A DNA stretch of 64,000 nucleotides. It comes from Ipomoea triloba (Eukaryota > Streptophyta > Magnoliopsida > Solanales > Convolvulaceae). Both the position numbers and the translations under genes were made by a program. Location of the stretch: NCBI RefSeq assembly GCF_003576645.1, contig NC_044927.1, positions 15,185,590 to 15,249,589 of the forward strand, written 5' to 3'. Shown in pieces: positions 10,440-25,202 of this stretch (positions within the stretch are counted from its first letter, which is position 1; the number at the start of each line of letters is the position of its first letter). The notes beneath the pieces are model-generated. The model had not been told where the DNA came from and did no database searches. It was given only the letters and a program-made list of their open reading frames with translations.

Positions 10440-11583
10440 AAACAAAGTATGGTGTATCAAGATAGTGGTGAAAATGTTAGGGCCATTATCCCCTCTTTTG
10501 ATGATAATATTGTACATTTAAATGGTATTCCCAATTGGTTGAAATATAGGGACATCTCAATGTACACCATCAAATAGTGGTTGTGAGTTTTAATTCCTTT
10601 GTCACTTAAACAAAATATAGGGCCATTATTAGTCCAAAACACTATGAAACTTGTAGCATTGCACATTATTTGAAGATAGATGTACCTTTTTATGATGTTT
10701 ATGATGATATTGAAAGACAAATGGGGTTGTCTTCCCGGATTGCTATAAGCCTTGTTTTCCCTTCGGTATGAAAGAAAAATAGCAAAGAGAAAAATTTTAT
10801 AGGGCGTTTCGTTGGAGGGAATTTAAATTCCATTCCCACTTAATTCCACCTAATTTCGAAGGCAACAAAATTCCTTCGTTTAGTTGGAGGGAATTGCAAT
10901 TCTGCAATTCCCTAATTTTCATGGAATTATAATCCCATGTCCCCTTTGGGGATTTTAATTCCATAGATTTTAAGAATAAAAAAAGATACTCATGAGACAA
11001 AATTACCCTTTCTTTTTTAACCTAAAATTGATGTCTAACATTCTCTTTTAGCTAATATTGTGTATTATCTTCGACAACTATCAACAAGAAAGCCGAGCAA
11101 GCAATAATCATTCTTGGTCAACCTTAATCACATATGTTTTCAAAACTCTTAAATATTTAAATTTGATATGTGTATATAACATATTTGTCTAAGTTTTGAA
11201 AAGCAAAATTTTCTGTATGTGCGCCGATCTGTTCAAAATATATATGCAGAATTGTTCAAAATAGTGATCGGATGGCGTGAGTTGTGTAAACCTTTATATG
11301 CAAAAATTTTGAAAGTAAATTTTGAGTTGCCTAAACTTTGAAAAGCACATTATGTACATCTTGGTTCCTGGATTAATTATGATGTATGTTGACGTTATGA
11401 AGCTTAACATTTTGATGAAGTATTTGCATGAAAATTAATTACAATATGTCTAGTTCAAGAGATATGGTAGATGAGTAGTATTTAAATTTAATATGTTATA
11501 TTTTTTGTGTACTGTACTTGTCATCTAATAATAATAATGTGCATTTTGGACTTTTCCAACTACCTGTTATAATTTTTTTTTTG
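10440..11583. other. Non-coding stretch with a half-MITE
   Basis: No gene recognised. A 63-codon open frame overlaps the hAT-like end (10386-10577) and shows no domain. At about 10800-10975, repeated GGAATT/AATTCC palindromes after GGCGTTTCGTTGGAGGG look like one side of a MITE. The rest is plain AT-rich DNA. Confidence 0.45.
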
Positions 11584-12528
11584 GAGTTAATTCCAGAAAT
11601 GGTCCTTCGACTATTGACTTTTACCAATTTTTGTCCTCGACTTTTAATTTTACTAAAGTTGGTCCCTTAACTATTGATTTTGTACCAATTTTGGTCCTCG
11701 ACTTTTAATTTTACCAAAGTTGGTTCCTTAACTATTGATTTTGTACCAATTTTGGTCCTCGACTTTTAATTTTACTAAAGTTGGTCACTTAACTATTGAT
11801 TTTGTACCAATTTTAGTCCTTCTGTTAAATAAATGTTAAATAGGTGTTAAAATTGAGGGCAAAAATGTCAAATCAAATATTTTAACCTTTCTTCTTCACT
11901 TTGTTTCCCCTCCTCCATCGCAAGATTATATAGGGAACAATGTGAGTCAATATATTTATTTTTACATTTTATGTTAAATTGTTTCAAGTAATTAAATTTT
12001 TTTTTCTGTATTTCTTTTTTTGTTTTTGTTTTTGTTTACTGCAATGTAATATATATACTCTGTAATATATATATATATATATATTTTTGTAAATTCTCTA
12101 ACTAGATGTGGAGTGTTATTGTATATTTTATTGTTGTATTAGGTGTTTTTTATTATTATTTAATAGCAAAAATGGTAGAAAAGGGCACCACTAGGAGGGG
12201 AAACAAAGTGAAGAAGCTAAGAAAGGTTAAAATATTTGATTTGACATTTTTGCCCTCAATTTTAACACCTATTTAACATTGATTTAACAGAAGGATCAAA
12301 ATTGGTACAAAATCAATAGTTAAGGGACCAACTTTGGTAAAATTAAGAGTCGAGGACCAAAATTGGTACAAAATCAATAGTTAAGGGACCAACTTTGGTA
12401 AAATTAAAAATCGAGGACCAAAATTAGTACAAAATCAATAGTTAAGGGATCAACTTTGATAAAATTAAAAGTCAAGGACAAAAATTGGTAAAAGTCAATA
12501 GTCGAAGGACCATTTCTGGAATTAACTC
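11584..12528. mobile_element. MULE-type MITE with tandem modules in both arms
   Basis: Begins GAGTTAATTCC and ends GGAATTAACTC, the same TIR start as the MULE at 3888-6412. It is flanked by near-identical T-rich 9-mers (TTTTTTTTG / TTTTTTTGA). Each ~300-bp arm contains about three tandem copies of a ~62-bp module built from GGTCCTCGACTTTTAATTTT and ACTATTGATTTTGTACCAA. The centre (about 11890-12215) is non-coding. Confidence 0.8.
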
Positions 12529-12544
12529 TTTTTTTGAGTACTAC

Positions 12545-12672
12545 TGATTCTGTTAGGATGTAGTATCTATTCACTGAAGCACAAAAAGTCAATAGTTGCA
12601 TCTACTAAGGCTTAAACCCACTCCCTTCCATATGCGAGTGCAACCGAATGCCACTAGATCATAAGGTCTTTA
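12545..12672 (-). mobile_element. tRNA-derived SINE
   Basis: On the minus strand, GATCTAGTGGCATTCGGTTG resembles a pol III A box region, and GGGTTTAAGCCTT about 35 bases later resembles a B box (consensus GGTTCGANNCC). A short unique tail follows. No clear target duplication was found. Confidence 0.45.
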
Positions 12673-13242
12673 ACAAAAAAAACTTGTAGTTAGTTGATCA
12701 TTATTTTACAATGAATTGTAATGAAAGTTTATTATTGCTAATTACTCCACCATAAATAGGTCGTCAATGGACATTATTTCATTATGAAGGCACTTCATCA
12801 TTTTCAACTAAAATAAAAAGTTCTATAATCCATGACGAAGGAATAGACATGGACACTCATGAGTCAGGACTTCAATTTTCACGTAAAAATTGCATTGTAT
12901 CCCTTTATTTTCCATTTCATATAATATTTTATTTTATACCTCACGTACGTTAAGTTATCCCTAATAAAGCCAACATGTTCTTATTTATATCCTAGAGTCA
13001 AACGTCACCGCTTAAATTAAGGTCCGTTTAGAAACTCAAAAAATAAAGTTCGAAAGTCATTTTTTTAAAGAATTTTCTAGTGTTTGGGTACTCAAGAAAA
13101 ATAAAGTCAATGAAAAATATTCATTCTGATCAATAGAAAAAAGGTTCAATTTGTAAGAAAATGTTTTCCTAGTTTTTTTAGTCCGAAGACATTTTTCGGA
13201 TTCTTTACTTTCCATCTCTTCTTTTTTAAGGTAGTTTCCGGA

Positions 13243-13481
13243 TCACCCCAATCACCACACCACAACACAATCACAACATCACTGCCACCCAAGTCACCAA
13301 CATCACAACCACCACCACCACACCACCGCCACCAATACCACCACCACAAATACCAACACCACTACCACGGAGTACCACCACACCATCGTCATCGCCACCA
13401 CCATCACCACCGCCACCACCACCACCACCACCACCATCGCCACCTCCACCACCATCGCCATCACACCACCACCACAACTAC
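13243..13481. repeat. CCA/CAC-rich trinucleotide tract, left part
   Basis: Dense degenerate CCA/CAC/CAT repeats. It continues at 19065-19330 on the other side of the CACTA insertion. Gly-rich and Thr/His-rich open frames across it are composition artefacts. Confidence 0.9.
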
Positions 13482-13499
13482 CACTACAAGAAAAATGTA

Positions 13500-14715
13500 C
13501 ACAGACAACACTAAAAAGACAACAGTTTTTGACAAAAGTGTTGTCTTTTGTGTAAAAGACAACAGTTTAGGACAAAACCGTTGTCTTTGACGAAACACTT
13601 TTATCAAAGACAACGATTTTTACCGAACCGTTGTCTTTAGTGTGTTGTCTTTGTGCATTTTGTCAAAAGACAACGGTTTTTAAAAACTGTTGTCTATGTG
13701 CATTTTTTTAAATAAAAGACAACGATTTTATGTAACTGTTGTCGTTGAAGTGTTGTCTTAAAGTGTACTTGAATACACAACACTACACAGACAACAGTTT
13801 TTTTAAAACCGTTGTCTTTGAGCGTTTTTATTTATTTATTTAAAGACAACGATTTTATTTAACCGTTGTCGTTTGTGTGTTGCCTTTGAGCACACTTGAA
13901 TAGACAACACTACAAAGACAACGGTTTATTAAAACCGTTGTCTTTGTGCACCCGTTTTTTTTTATTTAGACAACAACTTTATTTAACCATTGTCGTTGGT
14001 GTGTTGTCTTTTAGTGCACTTGAATACATAACACTACAAAGACAACGATTTTTTTAAACTATTGTGTTTGCGCGTTTATATTTTTTTAAAGACAACAGTT
14101 TTATTTAGCCATTTTCGTTGATGTGTTGTTAATAAGCGCATTTTAATACACAACACTTCAAGGACAACAATTTTTTAAAACCGTTGTCTATGTGCATTTC
14201 GTTTTTTTATTTAGACAACGGTTTATGTAACTGTTGTCGTCAGTATGTTGTCTTTAAGTGCACTTGAATACACAATACTACAAAAACAACGGCTTTTTAA
14301 ACCCGTTGTCTTTGTGCGTTTATTTTTTTTTTTTAAAAAAAGACAACGGTTTTATTTAACTATTGTTGTTTATGTGTTGTTTTTAAGCACACTTGAATAG
14401 ACAACACTTCAAAGACAACGGTTTATTAAAATCGTTGTCTTTGTGCACCCGTTTTTTTTATTTAGACAACGATTTTATTTAACAGTTGTCGTTGTTATGT
14501 TGTCTTTAAGTGCACTTGAAAACACAACACTACAAAAACAACGATTTTTTAAACCCGTTGCCTTTGCACGTTTATTATTATTATTATTTTTAAATAAAAA
14601 ACAACAGTTTTATTTAATCGTTGTCGTTTGACAACGATTTTTTAAAATTGTTGTCTTTGTGCACACGTTTTTTATTTAGACAACGGTTAAATAAAACTGT
14701 TGTCGTTGGTGTGTT
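13500..14715. repeat. CACTA left subterminal repeat array
   Basis: About eight diverged units of ~120-130 bp, each with GACAACGGTT and AACCGTTGTC arms around an A/T-rich loop, separated by GTGTTGTCTTTAAGTGCACT-like spacers. Confidence 0.88.
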
Positions 14716-14719
14716 GTCT

Positions 14720-15340
14720 TGGAATAAAATGAATAAAGGTTGTTACCAACAACCAAGAATTGAACCCAAAACCTTTCTTAATAAATAAAATACACTTTTT
14801 TCCACTAAACCATCACATCAATTAGTTATTAAAGCACTGTTTAATGGATTTATTCCTACATTTGTGGGTAAGCTGTTAGAAACTTTGGTGCAAAATATAA
14901 AAAGAAAGTGCTACCGAGGAAAATTGAACCCATAATTTCTCACATAGCACGCGCAAACTTGACCATCAAAACACTTAATGACTACTTTATTAAGAGGCTA
15001 CACTTAATATTTAAACCTAAATTTCCGAGCGAGCAGATTTGCAAACTGGCCACCCACTCGCCGGCGACTCACCGGCTGCCTGGCCCTCCGACCATTTTAT
15101 TATATTTATTCATTAGTCCTTCATTTATTTATTTATTATTTGGGTCGCATTTTTCTTTTGGCTGGTACTTTTGGACTTTGTACGTATCCTTGAGCAAAAT
15201 TAACTTTAACATCTTGAAAAATATCTGGTGATATGCATTCAGGATCTTCGTCAATGACTCTAAAAGCTGGGTCTCCAATCGTACTTTTTTTCTGAAAGTA
15301 AGACAAAACTTCATTAAAGCATCAACAACTCAGAAATACA
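14720..15340. other. CACTA interior, non-coding
   Basis: No gene recognised. Contains stretches such as GAATTGAACCCAAAACC and GCTACCGAGGAAAATTGAACC with no coding signature, leading into the 3' side of the LINE fragment. Confidence 0.4.
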
Positions 15341-15341
15341 A

Positions 15342-16725
15342 TCAGGAGGGATAGACACCCACGCAAGCACATGAGCCACTTGATTCACTAATCTCTTGAC
15401 ATGGTGAACTGAAACGTTCCCAATGTCCATTTGCCAAGGAATGACAATGTTTAACTAAACAACCAACATAAGAAAAGTCCACAGAACGAGAATAAAATGC
15501 ATGAACAAAGTTTAAGCAGTCGGATTCAATAATAACGTTAGTATGCTCCAAATCTTTAATCCACGAAAGGGCTTCCTTGACCGCTAATACTTCTGCTAGA
15601 AAAGGGTCATGAACCGTCAAGAGCCGAGCGATCGGCCTTCGCAGCCACAAAATTTCCTTGGAAATCACGCAACACCGCACCATACCCTGCACCATCATGA
15701 AAAAGTGCTGCATCAACATTACACTTTAGAAAGCCATGTTGAGGGGGGGGGGGGGGGGGNNNNNNNNNNNNNNNNNNNNNNNNNNNNNNNNNNNNNNNNN
15801 NNNNNNNNNNNNNNNNNNNNNNNNNNNNNNNNNNNNNNNNNNNNNNNNNNNNNNNNNNNNNNNNNNNNNNNNNNNNNNNNNNNNNNNNNNNNNNNNNNNN
15901 NNNNNNNNNNNNNNNNNNNNNNNNNNNNNNNNNNNNNNNNNNNNNNNNNNNNNNNNNNNNNNNNNNNNNNNNNNNNNNNNNNNNNNNNNNNNNNNNNNNN
16001 NNNNNNNNNNNNNNNNNNNNNNNNNNNNNNNNNNNNNNNNNNNNNNNNNNNNNNNNNNNNNNNNNNNNNNNNNNNNNNNNNNNNNNNNNNNNNNNNNNNN
16101 NNNNNNNNNNNNNNNNNNNNNNNNNNNNNNNNNNNNNNNNNNNNNNNNNNNNNNNNNNNNNNNNNNNNNNNNNNNNNNNNNNNNNNNNNNNNNNNNNNNN
16201 NNNNNNNNNNNNNNNNNNNNNNNNNNNNNNNNNNNNNNNNNNNNNNNNNNNNNNNNNNNNNNNNNNNNNNNNNNNNNNNNNNNNNNNNNNNNNNNNNNNN
16301 NNNNNNNNNNNNNNNNNNNNNNNNNNNNNNNNNNNNNNNNNNNNNNNNNNNNNNNNNNNNNNNNNNNNNNNNNNNNNNNNNNNNNNNNNNNNNNNNNNNN
16401 NNNNNNNNNNNNNNNNNNNNNNNNNNNNNNNNNNNNNNNNNNNNNNNNNNNNNNNNNNNNNNNNNNNNNNNNNNNNNNNNNNNNNNNNNNNNNNNNNNNN
16501 NNNNNNNNNNNNNNNNNNNNNNNNNNNNNNNNNNNNNNNNNNNNNNNNNNNNNNNNNNNNNNNNNNNNNNNNNNNNNNNNNNNNNNNNNNNNNNNNNNNN
16601 NNNNNNNNNNNNNNNNNNNNNNNNNNNNNNNNNNNNNNNNNNNNNNNNNNNNNNNNNNNNNNNNNNNNNNNNNNNNNNNNNNNNNNNNNNNNNNNNNNNN
16701 NNNNNNNNNNNNNNNNNNNNNNNNN

Positions 16726-16782
<57 letters not shown>

Positions 16783-17720
16783 CGAAGTAGAAGGGATATC
16801 AAGATTAGCAGATAAATTAGATTTAATATAAATCTCCTTCCAACTTCTACACAAACACTGAACTTGCATTGCATGTATACACTCTCCACCGTCCTAACAC
16901 CATTCTGCCAAACCCTCTCATTACGAACCAACCATAGTACCCAAAAAATAGAGGCCATTCGTACAGCATAATCAACATTTAGAGAACACAACACAGACTG
17001 CATGAATTGAGGTAAAGACTGGCCTTGGGCAAAATCATTCTCACCCCAAATCTGACATGCTAATTCACACGAACAGAATAAGTGTTCAGGCGTCTCCTCC
17101 ATATTGTCGCACAAAGGGCAGCCACCGCCAATTCACACATGCTTTTGTTTAAGAACCTCCCGAACTGGCACAATATTACGAGCACACCTCCATAAGAAGT
17201 TTTTAACTTTTGGAGGAACAGGTAGCTTCCATATTCTATCCCAGGCAGAGAAAGCGACAGGCTGAACAACATCCAGAGATTGAACCGTAAGAAGCTGATA
17301 GCCATGTTTAACTGTATATATACCTCTCAAGTCACCCACCTACCTCCAGGTATCCTTTAAATGTTGTGAAACTGGAGTTGCAAGTATTCGCTGTACATCA
17401 TTCGGCAAAAACATATCACGTAATAAATCCAAGTCCCAATTACCTTGACCATCAAGCAACAACTTTAGCATCAGTAAGACCAATCACTGCAGGTGTTTGT
17501 AGAGATGGGTTAGCCGAATCAGATAACCACGGCCAACCCCAAATCTTAGTGTCCCTACCATTGCCAATTGTACGAGCAACCCCTGATTTAAGCACTTGTT
17601 GTCCTGCTAAAATACTACGCCAGATATAACTGGGATTATTGCCTATCTGGGCATCCAAGAACTCACATTGAGGAAAGTACTTAGCCTTCAGAAGCCGACC
17701 GACCAGAGAAGTCGGATTTA
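15342..17720 (-). pseudogene. L1-type LINE ORF2, C-terminal part (zf-RVT and RNase H)
   Basis: Read right to left: the post-RT region (LLKAKYFPQCEFLDAQ; RTIGNGRDTKIWGWPWL), then the zinc-binding zf-RVT domain (GIYTVKHGYQLL; WDRIWKLPVPPKVKNFLWRC; CDNMEETPEHLFCSC), a proline linker, then an RNase H-like domain (FLKCNVDAALF, GYGAVLRDFQGNF, AEVLAVKEALSW, IIESDCLN). Plant L1 ORF2 ends this way. The frame shifts several times (near 17450 and 17130), and the endonuclease and RT core are missing, so it is a 5'-truncated dead copy inserted in the CACTA element. An assembly gap lies in the proline linker. Confidence 0.85.
15743..16781. other. Assembly gap within a poly-G/C run
   Basis: 966 Ns (15760-16725) flanked by 17 G on the left and 56 G on the right. 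It falls where the LINE encodes its proline linker, so a (C)n expansion or sequencing slippage is the likely cause. Translations across it are meaningless. Confidence 0.97.
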
Positions 17721-17799
17721 TTAATAGCCGCCACCCTGTTTAGCTATAATTATGTAGTGCAATTGTGTAGTGCAAGACATGAATAAATTATCCTATTTT

Positions 17800-18072
17800 G
17801 ATCTAGTAATGAATATCTTGGTATATTTTGTAATATCTTCCAGACTTGGACCAAACCCTTCGCACACCTACACTTTGAGCTCCATCGCACAACCAAACAC
17901 CTACTGACGCCATCGCAGTCGCCTCCGTCGCCAGGAAAGCCTCCCCGTCGCCGTCGCTCGCACCACGGGAGTTGCCGTTTGCTCTTCGGCCTCTGCAGTA
18001 GGGTTGCAAATGAGCTAAGCGGCTGGCTATTATAGGCTCGTGGCTAGTCGAGCAGCTCGCGAGCCATTAATA

Positions 18073-18110
<38 letters not shown>

Positions 18111-18345
18111 AGTTAAAAATTAAAAAGTTACTAAAGTACTAAACTCTAAATTCTTTTGCCAACAGATCTCGCTGCCCCTCCCGCTCCATCAGACTCTATG
18201 GACTGCTACGCCTCCCGTTCAGTCTCGCAGCCACCGCCGGCGACGCAACAAGCCGCCAGTCCACTACTCCATCGGCGACGCAGCAAGCCGCCAGTCCGCC
18301 GGCGACGCAACCCCTCCTCCTTGCTGAAATTCGACGATTAGGTAC
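17800..18345. other. GC-rich gene-like stretch inside CACTA
   Basis: Two GC-rich patches (17830-18000 and 18160-18340) contain CCGTCGCC and CCGCCGGCGACGCAACAAGC words and a 61-codon Pro/Arg/Ser-rich frame that ends just before a possible donor (18342). They look like untranslated leader or captured exon DNA, but no family is recognised. A (TA)n tract lies at about 18077-18107. Confidence 0.3.
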
Positions 18346-18482
18346 TTTCTTCTAGCTTACCCTGCTTTTAGCCTAAATTTTCATTAATTGAATTGCTAAA
18401 TATATGAATTATGGTTTATGCTCTTACTGGTCTGCAATTCTGGCTTAGATACTTATTATTGCTAATTAAAGTATTTGTTTTT

Positions 18483-18590
18483 TAACCCATCGGGGTAGCT
18501 CAAGTGGCAAGTGAGCTGTCTTTGTGGGGAGGAATTTCAGGAGAACGTGCACCCTGGACCGTTAAAAGGTGTACTTTTACCAAAAAAAAA
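18483..18590 (+). mobile_element. tRNA-derived SINE with target duplication
   Basis: About 105 bp beginning at the A-box-like GGGGTAGCTCAAGTGGCAAG and ending in an A-run. It is flanked by direct repeats of GTATTTGTTTT (18471-18481 and 18591-18601). The direct repeats, A tail and pol III-like head support a SINE inserted in the CACTA interior. Confidence 0.7.
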
Positions 18591-18611
18591 GTATTTGTTT
18601 TCTTAGCTTTA

Positions 18612-19045
18612 TAGACAACGGTTTTTTAACCGTTGTTTTATACAAAAAGACAACGGTTAAAAACCGTTGTCTATGCCTGTGACTTTCAACAACACTCAAT
18701 AGACAACGGCTTTTAACCGTTGTCTTTTTTAGAAAAGACAACGGCTTTTAACCGTTGTCTTTTTTAGAAAAGACAACGGCTTTTAACCGTTGTCTTTGCT
18801 CGGGACTTACAACAACACTGGTTTCAACAATACTCAATAGACAACGGTTTTTAACGGTTGTCTTTTCTAGAAAAGACAACGGTTAAAAACCGTTGTCTAT
18901 GTGCGTAACTTTCAACAACACCGGTTTCAACAATACTCAATAGACAGCGGTTAAAAACCGTTGTCTTTGTGCGAGACTTACAACAACACCGGCTTCAACA
19001 ACAAAAATTTTACTTCAAAGACAACGGTTTTTAACCGTTGTCTAT
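18612..19045. repeat. CACTA right subterminal repeat array
   Basis: Eight or so short palindromic GACAACGG...CCGTTGTC units with CAACAACAC spacers, the right-end counterpart of 13500-14715 but more compact. Confidence 0.88.
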
Positions 19046-19064
19046 GAGCATTTTTCTTGTAGTG

Positions 19065-19330
19065 TACCACCACAACCACCACTACCACACCATCATCGCT
19101 ACCACCACCAACACCACCACCACCACCATGACTACCACCGACACTAACACCACCACCACCACCACAACACTACCACCACCACCATCACCACTACTACCAC
19201 ACCACAACCACAACCACTAGTACCACCCCACCATCGCCACCGTCACCAACACCACCATCACTACCACTGACACTAACACCACCACCACCACACTACCACC
19301 ACCACTACTACCACACCACCATCACCTCAC
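19065..19330. repeat. CCA/CAC-rich tract, right part
   Basis: Continuation of the trinucleotide-rich core of the 13020-19538 element, separated from its left part by the CACTA insertion. Confidence 0.9.
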
Positions 19331-19539
19331 ATATTATTATTATAAAACATAATATGTTTATTTTTCAGGAAAATGAATCAAACATAAAAAATGCAATATC
19401 TTAAGTTTCAACCAAGCAGAAAAAGATAGTTTTCTGACATTAAGCCAAACACCAAAAAATTAAAATATTTTCAGGAAAATGAGGCATTTTCTATAAATCA
19501 TTTTACATAAAACATCTTATAAGTTTCCAAATGGACCCT

Positions 19540-20764
19540 TAATATTGTAATAAAACTTCATAATTAATAATTAATAATTAATAATAATAATAATAATAAC
19601 AATTTCCTTCAAAAAGAAATAATAATAACAATAACAACAACAACAAGAACAAAAATTTATACAAAAAAAACATTAAATTGAATGTGTTCGTATTACATTA
19701 TGAATGAGCAATTAAGTGAACATTTTGAATTAATTGAATATTAACTTACCAAATCATATACTCAGTGTATGTTTTTTGCATATTCACTATCTAATATTTA
19801 TAAATTAAATGTCATGTCCCGAACGGGTGATTGAGTGAGTAGAGTAAGGTCATGAATTCTTAATCTCACCCTCAAGTAGTGGTCGCGAATTTCTCTTGTA
19901 ATCTAAAAATAATAATAATATTTATATAGTAAATATAATATTTAATCACTCAATATTAGAGCAACCACAATTGTTCCTTCTTTTTTTTTTTCCAAGTTTT
20001 TGTTGGCCAAAAAGTCATAGGGGAGTTTTTACCACAAATGGGAGGGAAGTTTTTGGCTTGTTTTTTCTCTTGCAAGATTAGTTTTTTTGTGGGCCCCACA
20101 TGATGAGAGAAATAATGTTGATTTCACGCGTTTAGCACATTTATACGCCCAACATGTCACGTGCAATGTACTTGCCATGCTGGGCCGTGATTCATGTTTT
20201 TATTTTTCCTGATTTTGTTAGTTTTCAAAAAAATCTTTTTTCTTTCCTCCCACCCTCCCTCCTACCTTGCTTTGACAAAAACCAACCCAAAAACCTCATT
20301 AATAAAGTTTCTCTTAATTTACTTTGTACAAAAGTATAAGATTTATACCCCATAGTGTACAAGGGCACATTACATGGCCAGAAAATTCATCACGCCATGG
20401 AGGGGTAAAACATTGTAAAAGAAAAAATTAAACAAGATATCCATTAAGGAAGAGGGCATGATGTTCATAGAAGTTTTGGTTTGCCTTGGAGAGGTGACAA
20501 GATTATAGAACTCTCACGGAAAGACACAACTAACACCAAAACACAACGTCCTACGACTACAAGAAGGATCGAGAGTAGTAGATTGGGTGTGGACTAAAGA
20601 TCGAAAATGAACAAATAATTGGCAACCAACAATTTCATTTAACTTGGAACTTTCCTATTTGATATATGCATCCCAAACCAGAAATGGTGGATATTACATT
20701 ATTGAATACACTACTAACAAAATGTGATTTAAATGAAAGGGGTTTGCTTTTTCCTAATTAAGAT
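19540..20764. other. Non-coding stretch
   Basis: No gene seen. Contains (TAA)n runs near 19560-19660, a possible worn SINE-like segment near 19815-19905, and T-rich DNA with MITE-like words near 19970-20290. Boundaries are unclear. Confidence 0.4.
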
Positions 20765-21003
20765 CTTAAGTTTATCTGCTTGTAGAGTGAGTTGAGGGTA
20801 CTGAGTATCTCACATATCTTTTTTGTAGATGATAGTCTTCTATTCTTTAAAGCAACTGAAATTGAGGCGAGTTGCGTTAAGAGGTGCCTTGCTTTGTATG
20901 AGCACATATCAGGGTAGATGGTCAATTTTTTCAAATCTCGTATCATGTTTAGCCACAACACCTCAGTGGAAGTGAGGCAGACTGTCACCAATACTCTTGA
21001 AGT
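20765..21003 (+). pseudogene. LINE ORF2 part 1: RT active site
   Basis: ISHIFFVDDSLLFFKAT contains the F-x-D-D catalytic motif of L1-type reverse transcriptase. CLALYEHISG and VNFFKS follow, as in the usual region after the active site. An in-frame stop follows HISG. The part ends exactly at the copia element starting 21004. Confidence 0.85.
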
Positions 21004-21056
21004 TGTTCGAAGAATAAGTAGAAATACACAAAATAATATATAGATATACACACACG

Positions 21057-21087
<31 letters not shown>

Positions 21088-21092
<5 letters not shown>

Positions 21093-21499
21093 AATAAACA
21101 TAATAAATGTGAATGAAGGTTATACCCCTCATTTATGTTCGTTTTTTTTGTTAATTTTTTTTTTTGTACATTATGCTATAAAAGTTGTACTACATAATAT
21201 TTTAGACAAATATACCCCTACCGTTATAACTTCCGTTATCTTTTCCACTATTGTTACTATGCACATGCATCCACCATATTTTTTCTTATCTTCTTCAATA
21301 ATAATAATAATATATACACATTAAATATTAGAGTGATATGCTAGTTATTTTTTAAAATATAAATATTCAATTATAAAAATATTTTACATTATTATTATTA
21401 TTATTATTTACTATATTAAAATTTAAATAAATTTCAAATTTTAATATAAAATACTAATATTGGGCACCTATTTTTTTCGCATCGCGCATAAGAAAAACT

Positions 21500-21501
<2 letters not shown>
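21088..21501 (+). mobile_element. Helitron 3' end inserted in the copia LTR
   Basis: The sequence TCGCATCGCGCATAAGAAAAA followed by CTAG (21498-21501) and T resembles the other Helitron 3' ends here, including the TATTGGGCA word 30 bases upstream, although the hairpin is weaker. The left boundary is set by where the LTR sequence stops, not by a recognised 5' TC end. Confidence 0.45.
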
Positions 21502-21534
<33 letters not shown>

Positions 21535-21539
21535 CTCTC

Positions 21540-22182
21540 TAAAACAAAAAGCCCTTCTCTGCTGCTCAACTTCGGCTTCCACCGCCGGCCTCCGGCCGGA
21601 GCTCTAATGGAGCTTTGAGCCGGCGATTTTGGTCACCTTCTACGTTTGCTCTCGCTCTTCTTCCGCCCCGACCACCGTCGCAGCTCCGTCCGCCTCCGAC
21701 CACCGCCACAGATCTTCTTCTTCCGTTTTCTTTCCCTTTGAATAAAATAATAGTAGGTAGGTATTGGGGTTTGTGTTGGTAGTCTTGAACTCCCAACCCT
21801 ACTTTGGCTTTACCACTTTTTATTTTCTCTATTATTGTGTTTTCCTCTCGTTACTTTCACGGGCTTTTTCCTCTCGTTACTTTCACGAGCTTTTCATTAT
21901 CATTAGCATAAATCGTTTAGTTTGGTTTCGGCAAGTGTTGATCTTATCCTGGGCGAGCAAAAAAGAATAATGACGAAGACCCAGATCTTTGATGAAGCTT
22001 TAAGCTCCTTGAAGGAACATAGCTTCCTAGTTATGAAACAGTTTGCGATTCAAGTTTCCTGTAGCATAGTTAGAAAAGTTGTTTCTATGTCTGACTGTAA
22101 GGAATGGTTTACCATTTCATTGATCGTTGATGTAAACGTTTTATGTTATGAATTAATGGAATAGCTACGTTTACCTTCAAAA

Positions 22183-22183
<1 letters not shown>
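21540..22183 (+). mobile_element. LINE-like or captured-gene insert, unrecognised
   Basis: A GC-rich leader (CCGCCGGCCTCCGGCCGGAG at about 21580) is followed by T-rich DNA and an 80-codon frame (21922-22164) with no recognised domain. The tail GTAAACG...GAATTAATGGAATAGC resembles a LINE 3' end. An internally deleted LINE would explain the GC-rich start and the tail, but this is inference. Confidence 0.3.

Positions 22184-25202
<3,019 letters not shown>

Larger units (their letters stand above)
13482..19064. mobile_element. Non-autonomous CACTA (En/Spm) transposon
   Basis: Perfect 16-bp TIRs CACTACAAGAAAAATG (13482) and CATTTTTCTTGTAGTG (ending 19064) are flanked by the 3-bp duplication TAC (13479-13481, 19065-19067), which defines the superfamily. 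Both subterminal regions carry dense GACAACGGTT / AACCGTTGTC motifs, the expected layout of transposase-binding sites. No TNPD or TNPA coding sequence was seen. The interior contains a minus-strand LINE fragment, a SINE and a GC-rich gene-like stretch. Length is 5,583 bp, including 966 Ns. Confidence 0.92.
13020..19538. mobile_element. TTA-flanked element hosting the CACTA insertion
   Basis: Ends AGGTCCGTTTAGAAACT (13020) and AGTTTCCAAATGGACCC (ending 19538) form a 17-bp TIR with three mismatches, flanked by TTA on both sides. Subterminal DNA carries GAAAATG / CATTTTC motifs. Without the CACTA insertion it is about 0.94 kb, and its core is the (CCA)n-rich tract. It encodes nothing recognisable and is probably a MITE of the Harbinger type. 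Confidence 0.6.

Noticed and set aside
13146..13477. Gly/Trp-rich minus-strand frames resembling glycine-rich proteins
   Set aside because: They are translations of the CCA/CAC trinucleotide tract and have no start context, domain or conservation.
15607..17114. Long frames of 359-462 codons across 15.6-17.1 kb
   Set aside because: Most of their length is the N gap plus poly-Pro/Gly from the G/C runs; only the LINE RNase H and zf-RVT parts are real.
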